A stretch of 64,000 bases of DNA from Gordonia jacobaea (lineage in GTDB: Bacteria; Actinomycetota; Actinomycetes; Mycobacteriales; Mycobacteriaceae), in assembly GCF_001186365.1 (NCBI RefSeq), contig NZ_LDTZ01000017.1, forward strand, positions 186,001 to 250,000. The letters are read 5' to 3'. A program made the position numbers and the translations under genes. A model generated the notes under the pieces. That model was given only the letters and a program-made list of their open reading frames with translations. It had not been told where the DNA came from and did not search any database. Within the stretch, counting starts at the first letter, position 1, and the number at the start of each line of letters is the position of its first letter. Positions 1 to 9,368 of the stretch are shown here, one piece after another.

Positions 1-33
1 GTACTGTCCGGTTCGAGCGCCTATTCGGACCGC

Positions 34-792
34 CTATCCCCCGAACCGCCAAGCCAGCGCGGCGCCGACGGCACCGATGCCATTGGCGGCCCAGTGCAAG
101 GCTATGGGAGCGAGCAGACTGTCGCTGCGCACGCGGAGCCATCCGAGAAGCACACCTGCTGCTGCCGTGACGGCGACAGCCACCACGACACCGATGAACT
201 GTGCGAACACGGTCTGTCCGAAGAGGTCTGACAGGCCCGCGTTGCCCGCGGTGAGTCCGAGTGACGTGACCACATGCCAACAGCCGAAGAGCACGGCTTG
301 GATCAGCAGGGCGCGGGTGGGCGTCGTGAGTCGACGCAGCGAGCCGAACAGCACACCACGGAAGAACAACTCCTCGGGCAGCACCGTCTGGAACGGAATC
401 ACGACGAACGCAGCCAGTAGCGCGTGTCCGAGGTCGCGATAGGCGTCGTTCTGAAACAGCTCGCGTGTCGGCGGAATGGCGACGCCGACAACGACCACAA
501 CAACGACCGCAAGGACGATGACCAACGCGTATCGTCCGCCGCTGCGCAGGCCCGCACCGCCGAGGCCCAGGTCCTCGTGAGTGAGCCCCGCGGCGAGCGC
601 GATGGACACTGCAACCACCGCGGCGACCGTCACCAACCATTCGACGCCCGGAAAGTGCAGAAAATGAGCGCACATCTGCGCGGTCAGCATTAACGCGGCA
701 CCAACAATTGGCACCAACCACAGTCGACGACGCTTTCGAGAATCGGGCAAGCGTGAGCTCGCGGATGAGACATTGTCGTTGCGGCTCACCAC
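34..792 (-). CDS. CPBP (CAAX-type) intramembrane protease family protein
   Basis: A 252-residue polytopic membrane protein with the CPBP/Abi signature. Glu140-Glu141 and Arg145 form the EExxxR motif (PEELFFRG), followed by His173 (FGCWHV) and His233 (HWAAN), the usual metal or catalytic residues. Seven or so hydrophobic stretches span residues 24 to 248, after a short basic N-terminus. In bacteria these enzymes are linked to bacteriocin self-immunity or membrane-protein processing; the substrate here cannot be told. It is divergent from the hydrolase gene at 839, with only about 46 bp between the chosen starts. Family assignment is firm, function is inference. Confidence 0.88.
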   Translation of the reverse strand: MVSRNDNVSSASSRLPDSRKRRRLWLVPIVGAALMLTAQMCAHFLHFPGVEWLVTVAAVVAVSIALAAGLTHEDLGLGGAGLRSGGRYALVIVLAVVVVVVVGVAIPPTRELFQNDAYRDLGHALLAAFVVIPFQTVLPEELFFRGVLFGSLRRLTTPTRALLIQAVLFGCWHVVTSLGLTAGNAGLSDLFGQTVFAQFIGVVVAVAVTAAAGVLLGWLRVRSDSLLAPIALHWAANGIGAVGAALAWRFGG

Positions 793-838
793 GGTAGCGT
801 CGCACAGGTTTAGGATTCACGAGTCACATCGATGTCCG

Positions 839-2746
839 ATGACCACGAAGGGTGCCCAGGTGCCAGACAAGCCAGCGACCGGCTCCGAGCACGATGCGTC
901 GTCGAAGACCAGTACCTCGGGTCCTACACCCGACGGTGACGGCCAACTCGCCGAGCCCAGCACTGTCGACAGCAAAGCGGCAGCCGACACCAAGCCCGCC
1001 GTCGAGAACAAGGCGGGCCAAGACAGCAAGGCGGACCAAGACAGCAAGCCCGACGCCGAAGACGAGCACGGCAGGTCGTCGTCGAGCTGGTCGTCGAAGC
1101 TGCGGCACGCGGCGCTGGCCTATGCGCATCGCATCAGTTTCGCCGGGCTCATGTTCGGGACGGTCTTCCTCTGGTTGTCGACGACGCCCTCATTGCTGCC
1201 GCGCGGCCCGTTGTTCCAGGGCGTCGTGTCGGGTGGCGCTGCGGCAGTCGGCTATTGCGTCGGTGTGTTCATCGCCTGGCTGGTGCGGTACATGCTGTCT
1301 CGCTCGGAGCGCTGGCCGTCGCCGAAGCGAAACTATTGGATTGCGTTGGGTTTGATCGCGATCATCGGCACGGTCGTGATGCTGTACTGGTATTCGCGGT
1401 GGCAGACCGAGATTCGCAATCTGATGGGTGTCGAGAACCTCACCTGGACGGCGTATCCGATCATCGCGATCTTCGCCGTGCTCGTCTTCGTGCTGTTGAT
1501 GGTGATCGGGCAAGCATGGGCGAGTCTCGTGACATGGCTTGTGCGACAGCTCAGAAAGATCGCTCCGCCACGCGTTGCCGCGGTCGCGGGACTCCTCGTG
1601 GTCGCGCTGGTGACCGTATTCATCCTCAACGGTGTTGTCGCGAAGTACTCGATGAAGGCGCTCAACAGCACATTCGCCTCCGCCAACGACGAGGTCCGGC
1701 CGAACACCGCTCCCCCGACGTCCGGGCTCCGATCGGGCGGCCCCGGGTCGCTGGTGACGTGGGAGTCGCTCGGGCGTGAGGGTCGTGTGATCGTCTCCAA
1801 CGGACCGGACATCGCGAAGCTGTCGGAGTTCAACCAGCAACCGGCGATGGAACCGATCCGAGCGTTCGTCGGACTGGGTTCCGGCGACAATCTGCGCGCC
1901 AACGCGCAGTTGGCTGCCGACGAACTCGTGCGCGCGGGTGGCTTGAAGCGCAAGGTGATCGCGATCGGGTCGACGACCGGATCCGGTTGGCTCAACAAGG
2001 CGACCATCGACTCGCTCGAATACATGTACAACGGCGACGTCGCCACCGTGGCGATGCAGTATTCGTATCTGCCGAGCTGGATTTCGTTCATCGTCGACAA
2101 GGAGCGAGCCCGCCAGGCGGGTGCGTCACTGTTCGAGGCGGTCGACGCCAAGGTGCGCGAGCTTCCCGAAGCGGAGCGTCCGAAGCTCGTCGTCTTCGGC
2201 GAAAGTCTCGGATCCTTCGGCGCCGAAGCGGCTTTCGGTACGGTCCCGACCGTCACCGCGCGGACCGACGGCGCGCTGCTCTCCGGGCCGACGTTCAGCA
2301 ACACGCTCTGGAACGATGCCACCGCGGGCCGCGACAAGGGATCACCGCAGTGGCTGCCGATCTACAACAACGGCAGGCAGGTGCGCTTCATCGCCGACGA
2401 GAAAGATCTCGACCGGCCCGACGCACCGTGGGACTACTCGCGCATGGTCTATCTGCAGCACGCGTCCGACCCCATCGCCTGGTGGTCGCCGCAACTCATT
2501 CTGCGCGAACCGGATTGGCTCAAGGAACAGCGCGGCAGGGACGTCATCAGCGCGACGCACTGGATTCCGTTCGTCACCTTCCTCCAGGTCTCGGCCGACA
2601 TGGCGGTGTCGGTCAATGTTCCCGACGGCCACGGCCACAACTATCAGTCGGCTATCCCCTATGCCTGGGCACGCATCCTGCAGCCGCCCGGCTGGACGGA
2701 CGAGAAGACGCAGCAACTCGAGCCGCGACTGCACCGCGACGGGTAG
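839..2746 (+). CDS. Membrane-anchored alpha/beta-hydrolase family protein (Abhydrolase_9 type)
   Basis: About 635 residues. A charged, low-complexity N-terminal tail (first ~80 residues, rich in Asp, Lys and Ser) precedes about five membrane segments (roughly residues 95-275). A C-terminal soluble domain carries the nucleophile elbow GESLG with Ser456. This matches the actinobacterial Abhydrolase_9_N plus Abhydrolase_9 architecture, whose substrate is unknown. A longer reading from 773 would overlap the divergent protease gene, so ATG 839 is preferred. GTG 860, with an AAGG-like site ahead of it, is a good alternative. No lipase-specific motif beyond the elbow was recognised. Confidence 0.85.
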   Translation: MTTKGAQVPDKPATGSEHDASSKTSTSGPTPDGDGQLAEPSTVDSKAAADTKPAVENKAGQDSKADQDSKPDAEDEHGRSSSSWSSKLRHAALAYAHRISFAGLMFGTVFLWLSTTPSLLPRGPLFQGVVSGGAAAVGYCVGVFIAWLVRYMLSRSERWPSPKRNYWIALGLIAIIGTVVMLYWYSRWQTEIRNLMGVENLTWTAYPIIAIFAVLVFVLLMVIGQAWASLVTWLVRQLRKIAPPRVAAVAGLLVVALVTVFILNGVVAKYSMKALNSTFASANDEVRPNTAPPTSGLRSGGPGSLVTWESLGREGRVIVSNGPDIAKLSEFNQQPAMEPIRAFVGLGSGDNLRANAQLAADELVRAGGLKRKVIAIGSTTGSGWLNKATIDSLEYMYNGDVATVAMQYSYLPSWISFIVDKERARQAGASLFEAVDAKVRELPEAERPKLVVFGESLGSFGAEAAFGTVPTVTARTDGALLSGPTFSNTLWNDATAGRDKGSPQWLPIYNNGRQVRFIADEKDLDRPDAPWDYSRMVYLQHASDPIAWWSPQLILREPDWLKEQRGRDVISATHWIPFVTFLQVSADMAVSVNVPDGHGHNYQSAIPYAWARILQPPGWTDEKTQQLEPRLHRDG

Positions 2747-2791
2747 TGCGTGCGGGGTCGCGACATTTCGGCGGAGTACTCGGTGAGCAGC

Positions 2792-3220
2792 TCAGTCGGC
2801 GATGTCGAATGCGGCGATGACCTTCGTCGGCGTCAGTCGCACGAGCGCTTCGCCGGGTACGGCATTGCGTTTGCCGTACTGCTCGGCGAGGTCGGGACCC
2901 ATGTACCGTTCGGCGATTGCCGAGGCTGTGCGCAGTAGGTCGGTGGGGTCGTCGTCGAAGGCGACGGTGCCCTGGACCTGCACGAACGAGAACGGCGGCT
3001 TCTCGTCGTCGACGACGATGGTTGCCCTCGAATCACGTTGCAGCGCGCGACCTTTCGACGTATCCAGACCGGTGTTGAACACCAGCGCGCCATCTTCGAC
3101 GATGAACCAGATCGGCGTGACCAACGCTCGGCCGTCCTTCGACACCCAGGCGATCTTGCCGGTTCGTGTTCCGGTGGAGAGGAATTCGACGACCTGGTCG
3201 GTCAGCTCGGCTGTGGACAT
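2792..3220 (-). CDS. PPOX-class F420-dependent oxidoreductase (Rv1155-like)
   Basis: A 142-residue single-domain split-barrel protein of the pyridoxamine-phosphate-oxidase-like superfamily. It resembles the small mycobacterial F420-binding enzymes: TPIWFIVEDGALVFNTG and a basic KGRALQRDSR segment that would contact the cofactor phosphate. ATG 3220 is chosen because GAAAGG lies about ten bases upstream; the same frame stays open far into tetR, but that part is not protein-like. It lies 70 bp downstream of the TetR gene on the same strand and may be co-transcribed. Whether it uses F420, FMN or a biliverdin-like substrate cannot be decided here. Confidence 0.85.
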   Translation of the reverse strand: MSTAELTDQVVEFLSTGTRTGKIAWVSKDGRALVTPIWFIVEDGALVFNTGLDTSKGRALQRDSRATIVVDDEKPPFSFVQVQGTVAFDDDPTDLLRTASAIAERYMGPDLAEQYGKRNAVPGEALVRLTPTKVIAAFDIAD

Positions 3221-3290
3221 GGTTCGGGTACCTTTCGTCCGGTGATGTCGGTTGTGCGGCGGTAGACCGATTTCCAGGGTAGGTCGTGTG

Positions 3291-3983
3291 TCAGGCCAGG
3301 CGCTGATACGTCGCGATGAACATCTCAACACAGACGTCCCGGATGTCGGAGACGTCGGCGGCCGGTGTTCCGGCGTCGGTCGCGATGTACCAGTCGACGA
3401 GGAGCTGCGTGAGAGCACCGATCAACCCGACCGCGGCGAGCCGGAACCGCTCCGGCGGCTGCTCGTCGTCGAATGCGATGTGCATGGCCAGTTCGGCCCA
3501 CCCGTGAATCGCGTCCATCCGCAGTCGCTCGAGAGAGGCGTCGACTCCGACCACCTCGACGAGGATCACGCGCGCCATCCGTCGGTCGCCGGTGAGGCGT
3601 TCGAGCAGGGCGTCGAGGGCGACGCGGGTGAGTTGTGCGAGGCGCTGCTCAGCCGGTGCGTCGTCGCTGGTCGCGGGGCCGCTGGTGACGTCCGGGACCT
3701 GCAGGAGGCTCTCCCCTACGGCCGCGCGGCAGATGTCGACGCAGTGTTCGTACACGGCTGCCAGCAACGCATTTCGGTCGGAGAAGGACTCGTAGAAATA
3801 GCGCTGGGTGAGGCCGGCCTCGTCGCAGAGCCGCTTGACCGACACGTGACGAAAGCCTTCGCGGCCGAACAGGTTCAGTCCGGCGTCGACAAAAGCTGCT
3901 CGACGCCGCGCCTGACGTTGCTCGGGCCCCGTTCCGGCGTACAACCGCCCCGAAGGTCCGGGCTGGGAGGTCTCGAGTGTCAC
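3291..3983 (-). CDS. TetR family transcriptional regulator
   Basis: About 230 residues. An N-terminal TetR helix-turn-helix (roughly residues 25-75: AFVDAGLNLFGREGF, then LCDEAGLTQRYFYESF) is followed by a helical ligand-binding domain. GTG 3983 is chosen because AGGAAAGGA sits directly upstream; ATG 4034 and a longer form are possible but add a non-conserved tail. It is divergent from the fatty acid hydroxylase gene, and two overlapping palindromes lie in the shared intergenic region (4060-4096). The natural inference is that it represses itself and the hydroxylase in response to a lipid or sterol-like ligand. Confidence 0.88.
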   Translation of the reverse strand: MTLETSQPGPSGRLYAGTGPEQRQARRRAAFVDAGLNLFGREGFRHVSVKRLCDEAGLTQRYFYESFSDRNALLAAVYEHCVDICRAAVGESLLQVPDVTSGPATSDDAPAEQRLAQLTRVALDALLERLTGDRRMARVILVEVVGVDASLERLRMDAIHGWAELAMHIAFDDEQPPERFRLAAVGLIGALTQLLVDWYIATDAGTPAADVSDIRDVCVEMFIATYQRLA

Positions 3984-4059
3984 GGAATCCTTTCCTGTCT
4001 GGTCGGCCTGTCTGTCTCGTTGGCCTGGCGGCATGGACACGCCCCATCTGAGACGATAC

Positions 4060-4096
4060 TGTGTCAACATAAATCTGACACATAGCCGTGTCAGAT
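4060..4096. promoter_or_regulatory. Two overlapping palindromic operators between tetR and the hydroxylase gene
   Basis: TGTGTCA (4060-4066) pairs with TGACACA (4076-4082) across 9 bases. ATCTGACA (4073-4080) pairs with TGTCAGAT (4089-4096) across 8 bases. Both repeats are perfect and share the TGACA half-site. They lie 25-60 bases upstream of the hydroxylase ATG and 75-115 bases from the tetR start, as expected for TetR autoregulation. Binding by the neighbouring TetR protein is inferred. Confidence 0.65.
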
Positions 4097-4120
4097 AGCG
4101 GACCGGAGGTGACGCTCACG

Positions 4121-5062
4121 ATGCTCGAACTACTCCCCGACCCGATGCGGGAGCCGACGGTCCTCGCGATCCCGTTCTTCGTGACGATGCTGGCCATCGA
4201 GTGGTTCGCGGCCTACAAGCTCGAGGAATCCGACGACGAGGGCCGCGCGCCGAAGGGTGCCTACGAGAAGCGCGATGCCCGTGCGAGTCTGTCGATGGGT
4301 GTGGTGTCGATTGCCACGAGCGCGGCGTGGAAACTGCTTGGGCTGCTCGTGTACACGGCGATCTTCACCTACCTCGCGCCGTGGCATCTTCCGGCCACCG
4401 CCTGGTACACGTGGCTTATCGCGTTCCTCGGCGTCGACTTCTTGTTCTACTGGTCGCACCGGGTGTCGCATCGGGTGCGGCTCGTGTGGGCGACGCACCA
4501 AGCGCACCATTCGAGCGAGTATTTCAACTTCGCGACGGCGCTGCGGCAAAAGTGGAATATCAGTGCGGCGCTAGTGATGTGGCTGCCACTCCCCCTCCTC
4601 GGTGTGCCGCCCGCGTTGGTGTTCGCCGCGTACTCGCTGAACCTGGTGTACCAGTTCTGGATTCACACCGAGCGCATCGACAAGATGTGGCGCCCTTTCG
4701 AATTCGTCTTCAACACGCCGTCGCATCACCGGGTGCATCACGGGAGTGATCCGGAGTATCTCGACCGCAACTACGCAGGCACGCTGATCATCTGGGACAG
4801 GCTGTTTGGCTCGTTCTCGCCCGAAACACACCGTCCCACATACGGACTCACCAAGTCGGTCGGCACGTACAACATCGTGAAGCTTCAAACACACGAGTAC
4901 GCGAGCATCGCGCGCGACGTCCGCGGAGCGGCAAGCTGGCGTGCCCGCCTGGGTTACGTGTTCGGTCCACCCGGGTGGGCACCCGCAAGCGTCGCCGGAG
5001 CCGGCGCCACTGGGACCGAAGCAGTCGAAAGCGGTGACGGGCGCGTCAGCGCGCCATCGTGA
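4121..5062 (+). CDS. Sterol desaturase / fatty acid hydroxylase family membrane protein
   Basis: A 313-residue membrane di-iron enzyme of the FA_hydroxylase family. The histidine clusters are complete: His113 and His117 (HRVSH), His126/129/130 (HQAHH), His182 (WIHTERID) and His202/203/206/207 (HHRVHH). Hydrophobic segments flank them. ATG 4121 is chosen because GGAGGTG (4105-4111) precedes it at good spacing; the GTG at 4088 would lie inside the operator. Homologues hydroxylate or desaturate sterols, fatty acids or carotenoids; the substrate is unknown. The gene ends convergently with murJ, overlapping it by 17 bp. Regulation by the divergent TetR is likely. Confidence 0.88.
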   Translation: MLELLPDPMREPTVLAIPFFVTMLAIEWFAAYKLEESDDEGRAPKGAYEKRDARASLSMGVVSIATSAAWKLLGLLVYTAIFTYLAPWHLPATAWYTWLIAFLGVDFLFYWSHRVSHRVRLVWATHQAHHSSEYFNFATALRQKWNISAALVMWLPLPLLGVPPALVFAAYSLNLVYQFWIHTERIDKMWRPFEFVFNTPSHHRVHHGSDPEYLDRNYAGTLIIWDRLFGSFSPETHRPTYGLTKSVGTYNIVKLQTHEYASIARDVRGAASWRARLGYVFGPPGWAPASVAGAGATGTEAVESGDGRVSAPS

Positions 5063-8000
5063 CCTGGCCGATCTGTACCTGGTAGCTGCCGTTGCCTGTG
5101 CTCGGCAGCGAGGTGAGCCAGACCATCACGTAGCGACTGCCCTGCGGATTCTCGACCGTCAGCGTCGTGCTCGGCTGATCGACCGTGCCGGTTGCCAGCG
5201 TCGAGGTCTGCGCGGCGGTCGGCGTTGCCGACGGTGCGGTGCGGATCTCGACGTTGAAGCCGGGCGTCGGCGTCTTGATGGTCACGGCCTTGACGTTCTG
5301 CTCACTGCCGAGGTCGAACATGAGGCCCATGCCGTTCTTGAGTCCACCGAAAGCCGCTGAGCCGCGGTAACTGTCGCTGCGCCACGGCGGAGCGACACCG
5401 CTGATCACGTTCTGCAGATTGACGGAATTGTCCGGCGGCTGAGCGGAGAAGTCGACGATCGAGACGGCATTGAGCGGGATCGCCGTGCCCGCAGCGGGCG
5501 GGGGCGCCGGGTTGCCGGGTGTGGCAGGTGCCGAGGTCGTCGGGAGGATCGAGTTGATGTTGGTGTCGCCCTCGTCGCCACCGAAAATGCCTGTGGCCCA
5601 AACGATCAGCGCGATGACAACAAACAGCGCGAGGAGCGCCGCGCCCGCGAGCAACCCGACGTTGCGCTTACGAGCGGCCGCGGCCGCCGACGGTTCGTGG
5701 GTGCCGATCCGTACCGGCGCCTCGTCGTCGTTGATGGCGGGCAGCATGTCGGTCGGGAGGTCGAGGACGGTTGCCTGGTCGAGGACATGCTGGACGGTGC
5801 CCGCAGTGCGGATACCGCGTGCGCCGTCGAGTGCGCGCGAGGCGACCGCTGAGATCTCGAAAGGTATGTCGGACTTGACCTCTCGCGGATCGATTGGTTC
5901 ACCGTCGGGTCCGGGGGAGGCGATGGGCAGTCCGCCGACGGGCGTCGTCGTGTCGGCGGTGGTGACGAGGTGGTGTCCGGTCTCGCCGTCGAGAGGCCAC
6001 CGTGCGAGCAGTAGCGCGTACAGCACGGCGCCGAGTCCGCGGACATCCGACGACTTGTCGTCGCCCGCTAGGGTTCCCGGGAAAGCGAGTACGGCATTGC
6101 CGTCGGTGCTGATCCGAATCCGGTCGGGATGGTCGATGGAGAGCGCACCGCCGGAACGGTGTGCGGCTTCGGCGGCGGCCGCAAGCGCGCGGACGGCACG
6201 GGCGGCGCCGATGGGGGAGGGACCCGAGCGTGCGACGTCGGCCAACGACGATCCGGGGACCCATTCGGTGACGACGATGCCACCCGACGATCCACGCACG
6301 ACGTCGAGAACACGCGCGACGCCAGCGGAACTGATCTGGCCCAGTCGCAGAGTGCGGGTGAGAACACCCTGGGGGCCGGAATCGCTTGCGCTCGGCTGAT
6401 CTCCGCGCTCGGGCGGCGGTGCGAGCTGCTCGGCGTCGACGAAGGTCAGGCCGACCTCGCGGTCGAGGTTGATGTCCTGTGCGCGCCAGAATTGGAGGCC
6501 ACGGGTGCCGCCGTGGGTGTCGAGGAGGCGGTAACGACCGCCGGCGACAGCCGCGCCGGGGATGAGACGCGGTCCGCGGCGCACGGGCGTGCCGATGGCC
6601 TCGGGACGGTCGGGATCGGGGGTGGGTCCGCCGGTCTTTGAGGATGAGCGCGGCTCGTTGGGCTTGGCCTGCTCACTCGTCGTATCGGAGGACGTCTCGG
6701 ACTGGGGGGTGGTCTCGACCTCGCTGCCACTCAAGCCGCTATCAGTCAAGCCGCTGTCAGTCACGCGTCGGACTCCTTTCCTGCGATACCGAATATCTCG
6801 TGGTTCACGCGTTGGTGAGCCGACTTCGAGACCCCGACCACCGGCGGCACCACCGCTGAGCACCGCATACGACTGCCAGGTCGCGGTACCACGGTCGAAT
6901 CGCCGGACCACTTGTACCTGACCAGAGTACGGGAGCGATTCATCGGCAGTGACCCGCGGAAACTGAACCGTGATGGTCGGCGACGATTCCGTGACCTGAC
7001 CGGCGGGCGGCGCGAGAGCGGGGATGAACCGACCGAGCAAGCGGCGCACCGAATTACCGATCGCCACGACGTCGGGCAGTCCTGCCGCCGACAGCCCCGC
7101 GTAGGTCACACCGAGCACCACGACCGCGGTGATCAGCAGATATGCCAGCGAACCGAGCTTGCCCTCTGCCGTGCCCAGATAGTGGAGACCCGACAACTCG
7201 GCGACGACCCACACGATCGCGGCGACGCCGAGCGACACGATCAGCGTCACGATCGTCGTGCGCGCAACGCCTTCGAGGCGTCGGTAGGCGAGGCGCTTAC
7301 GAAGGAGGAAGTGTCCGACGATCGCGCCCGCGAGATAGCCGAGACCATTCGACAGCGACAGCCAACGGATCACCATGTGCGGATCGGAGAAGAGCACCGG
7401 ACCCAGATACGACGACGCGATCTTGACGACGGTGATGCCCAGCGCGATCCAGGTCGGAGTCCACGCATCCTGCGCGGCGTAGAACACGCGGAGCTGGACG
7501 AGCGTGATGGCGTAGGGGATGAGCGTGAATGCGCCCCAGGCGAGCACGGAGCCAAGCTGCGAGGAGATCGAGGCGTCGAACTTGCCGAAGTTGAAGATCG
7601 CGATACCGATTGCCGGACCGAAGAACGTCATGAACGCGACCGTCGGAACCAGAGCGACCATCGTCAGGCGGGAGGCGAGGGAGAGATCGTCGACGACGGC
7701 GTCGCGGTTATCGGCGGCGGCGTTGCGCGACAGGCGCGGCATGATCGCGGTCAGGATCGTCACGCCGAGCACACCGTACGGGAGCTGCAGAAGCTGCCAG
7801 TGCGTCGCATACACCGAGATGCCCGACGAGTCGGCATGCGAGGCGATGCGGTAGGTGATGACGAGTCCGACCTGCAGGATCGCTACGTAGCCGACGATCG
7901 CGACCGCCTGGCGACCGAAGGCACGCAACCGCGCGTCGATGCCCCACTGCAGCTTCAGCTGCACCCCCGCGCGACGCAGCCACGGGATCAGAATGCACGC

Positions 8001-9368
8001 CTGCAGAACGACGCCGAGCGTGGTGCCGATACCCAGGACCAGCAGCTTGGGCTCGGACATCTTGACCGGATTGAGTGTGATCTCGCCGGGCATCAGTGCG
8101 TACAGGACGAGCGTCGCGATCTGGACGACGTTGTTCAGCACCGGAGCCCACGCACCCGGTTTGAACAGGCCCTTCATGTTCAGGATGGCGATGAACAGCG
8201 CCGACAACCCGTAGAACAGGATCTCCGGCAGCAGCAGATAGGCGAGCGCTGTGGTCAGCGGCCTGTTGACGTCGCCGTCGCCGACGTTGAGGTAGGTGAG
8301 CAGGGGAGCAGCGACGAGAGCGATGACCGTCGCAGCGCCGAGCATGCACAGCGCAAGGGTGAAGATGCGGTTGATGAAGCCCCGACCACCGTCGGGGTCC
8401 TCGGCTTCTGCGCGGACGAGCGTCGGGATCACGATCGCGGTCAGCACGGCACCGAGGACAACCTCGGCGATCATGTTCGGCAGCACGTACGCCGCCTGGA
8501 ACGCGGACGCGATCGCGGGACCGAGCATGGCAAGCACCAGCACGGTTCGGATGAACCCGGTGATGCGGCTGGTCAGCGTGGCGAGCGCGATCGACCCGGA
8601 CGTCTTGACGATGCTCGCGTCGGAGTCGCGCGCAAGACCGGTCGACGACGAGTCGTCGGTATTAGGGGTGTCGGTGTCTGGGGTGCTGGGTTTAGACGTA
8701 TCGGCCTCGCGCGCCTGGGTCGCGGTGGACGCCGGCGCAGCGGCCCGTGCCGCGCTCGCCGAAGGTCGGGTCTCGCGCAGCGGACGTCCCGCGCGGGGAG
8801 GCTGGGCGGCACGCGGGGGCTGAGCGCCGCGTCGAGGTTGGTTACCGCGCGGCGGTCGGTCAGTCGGTGGTTGGTCAGTCGGTGGTTGATCGGGCGGTGG
8901 CCGCCGTGCACTCGGCGGCTGCTGGGCACGGTCGGTGCGGGGGCGTTCGTGCTGGCCGTCGCGGTGAGGAGGCAGATCACGGGACGGGCGCGGATCGCGA
9001 GTCGTCGAACGTGGGGCGTCCGGGCGCGCCGGAGGGATCACACGGGGAGCTGCTCGCCCCGACAGCGGGGGACGAGCACCGACCGGCCCGTTCAGCGGTG
9101 CTGGTCCGACACCGGGGTCGCGCATACCGGGGTCGCGGGGGCCCGATGCATTTGCACTCGGCCCGCGCTGCGTCGTCGCATCAGTCGGCGGTACGCGACG
9201 CGGCGCGGCACGGCGCTGTTGTTCTGACGGGGCAGGCCGCTGTGAATCTTGTGCACCTGGCTGCTGTGCCTCTGATTCGCCTCGCCTCTGTGGCTCCGAC
9301 GCGGCTCGCCGCGGTGACTCTGGCGCGGATCGTCGTGGCTGATCGCCGCGTTGTCCTCGATCGCTCAT
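5046..9368 (-). CDS. murJ: MurJ-type lipid II flippase fused to a pseudokinase (MviN, Rv3910-like)
   Basis: A 1440-residue fusion. Residues 1 to about 250 are Pro/Arg-rich and disordered. Residues ~255-790 form the 14-helix MOP-family MurJ/MviN core that flips lipid II for peptidoglycan synthesis. A cytoplasmic protein-kinase-like domain follows (~930-1215), then one membrane helix (~1243-1265) and an extracytoplasmic C-terminal domain. The kinase-like part lacks the ATP-binding lysine (VGLTFVD at that strand) and recognisable HRD and DFG motifs, so it is a pseudokinase. In M. tuberculosis the equivalent domain is phosphorylated by PknB and recruits FhaA. The start overlaps the upstream DUF6049 stop as ATGA, indicating translational coupling. 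Confidence 0.93.
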   Translation of the reverse strand: MSDRGQRGDQPRRSAPESPRRAASEPQRRGESEAQQPGAQDSQRPAPSEQQRRAAPRRVPPTDATTQRGPSANASGPRDPGMRDPGVGPAPLNGPVGARPPLSGRAAPRVIPPARPDAPRSTTRDPRPSRDLPPHRDGQHERPRTDRAQQPPSARRPPPDQPPTDQPPTDRPPRGNQPRRGAQPPRAAQPPRAGRPLRETRPSASAARAAAPASTATQAREADTSKPSTPDTDTPNTDDSSSTGLARDSDASIVKTSGSIALATLTSRITGFIRTVLVLAMLGPAIASAFQAAYVLPNMIAEVVLGAVLTAIVIPTLVRAEAEDPDGGRGFINRIFTLALCMLGAATVIALVAAPLLTYLNVGDGDVNRPLTTALAYLLLPEILFYGLSALFIAILNMKGLFKPGAWAPVLNNVVQIATLVLYALMPGEITLNPVKMSEPKLLVLGIGTTLGVVLQACILIPWLRRAGVQLKLQWGIDARLRAFGRQAVAIVGYVAILQVGLVITYRIASHADSSGISVYATHWQLLQLPYGVLGVTILTAIMPRLSRNAAADNRDAVVDDLSLASRLTMVALVPTVAFMTFFGPAIGIAIFNFGKFDASISSQLGSVLAWGAFTLIPYAITLVQLRVFYAAQDAWTPTWIALGITVVKIASSYLGPVLFSDPHMVIRWLSLSNGLGYLAGAIVGHFLLRKRLAYRRLEGVARTTIVTLIVSLGVAAIVWVVAELSGLHYLGTAEGKLGSLAYLLITAVVVLGVTYAGLSAAGLPDVVAIGNSVRRLLGRFIPALAPPAGQVTESSPTITVQFPRVTADESLPYSGQVQVVRRFDRGTATWQSYAVLSGGAAGGRGLEVGSPTREPRDIRYRRKGVRRVTDSGLTDSGLSGSEVETTPQSETSSDTTSEQAKPNEPRSSSKTGGPTPDPDRPEAIGTPVRRGPRLIPGAAVAGGRYRLLDTHGGTRGLQFWRAQDINLDREVGLTFVDAEQLAPPPERGDQPSASDSGPQGVLTRTLRLGQISSAGVARVLDVVRGSSGGIVVTEWVPGSSLADVARSGPSPIGAARAVRALAAAAEAAHRSGGALSIDHPDRIRISTDGNAVLAFPGTLAGDDKSSDVRGLGAVLYALLLARWPLDGETGHHLVTTADTTTPVGGLPIASPGPDGEPIDPREVKSDIPFEISAVASRALDGARGIRTAGTVQHVLDQATVLDLPTDMLPAINDDEAPVRIGTHEPSAAAAARKRNVGLLAGAALLALFVVIALIVWATGIFGGDEGDTNINSILPTTSAPATPGNPAPPPAAGTAIPLNAVSIVDFSAQPPDNSVNLQNVISGVAPPWRSDSYRGSAAFGGLKNGMGLMFDLGSEQNVKAVTIKTPTPGFNVEIRTAPSATPTAAQTSTLATGTVDQPSTTLTVENPQGSRYVMVWLTSLPSTGNGSYQVQIGQVTMAR

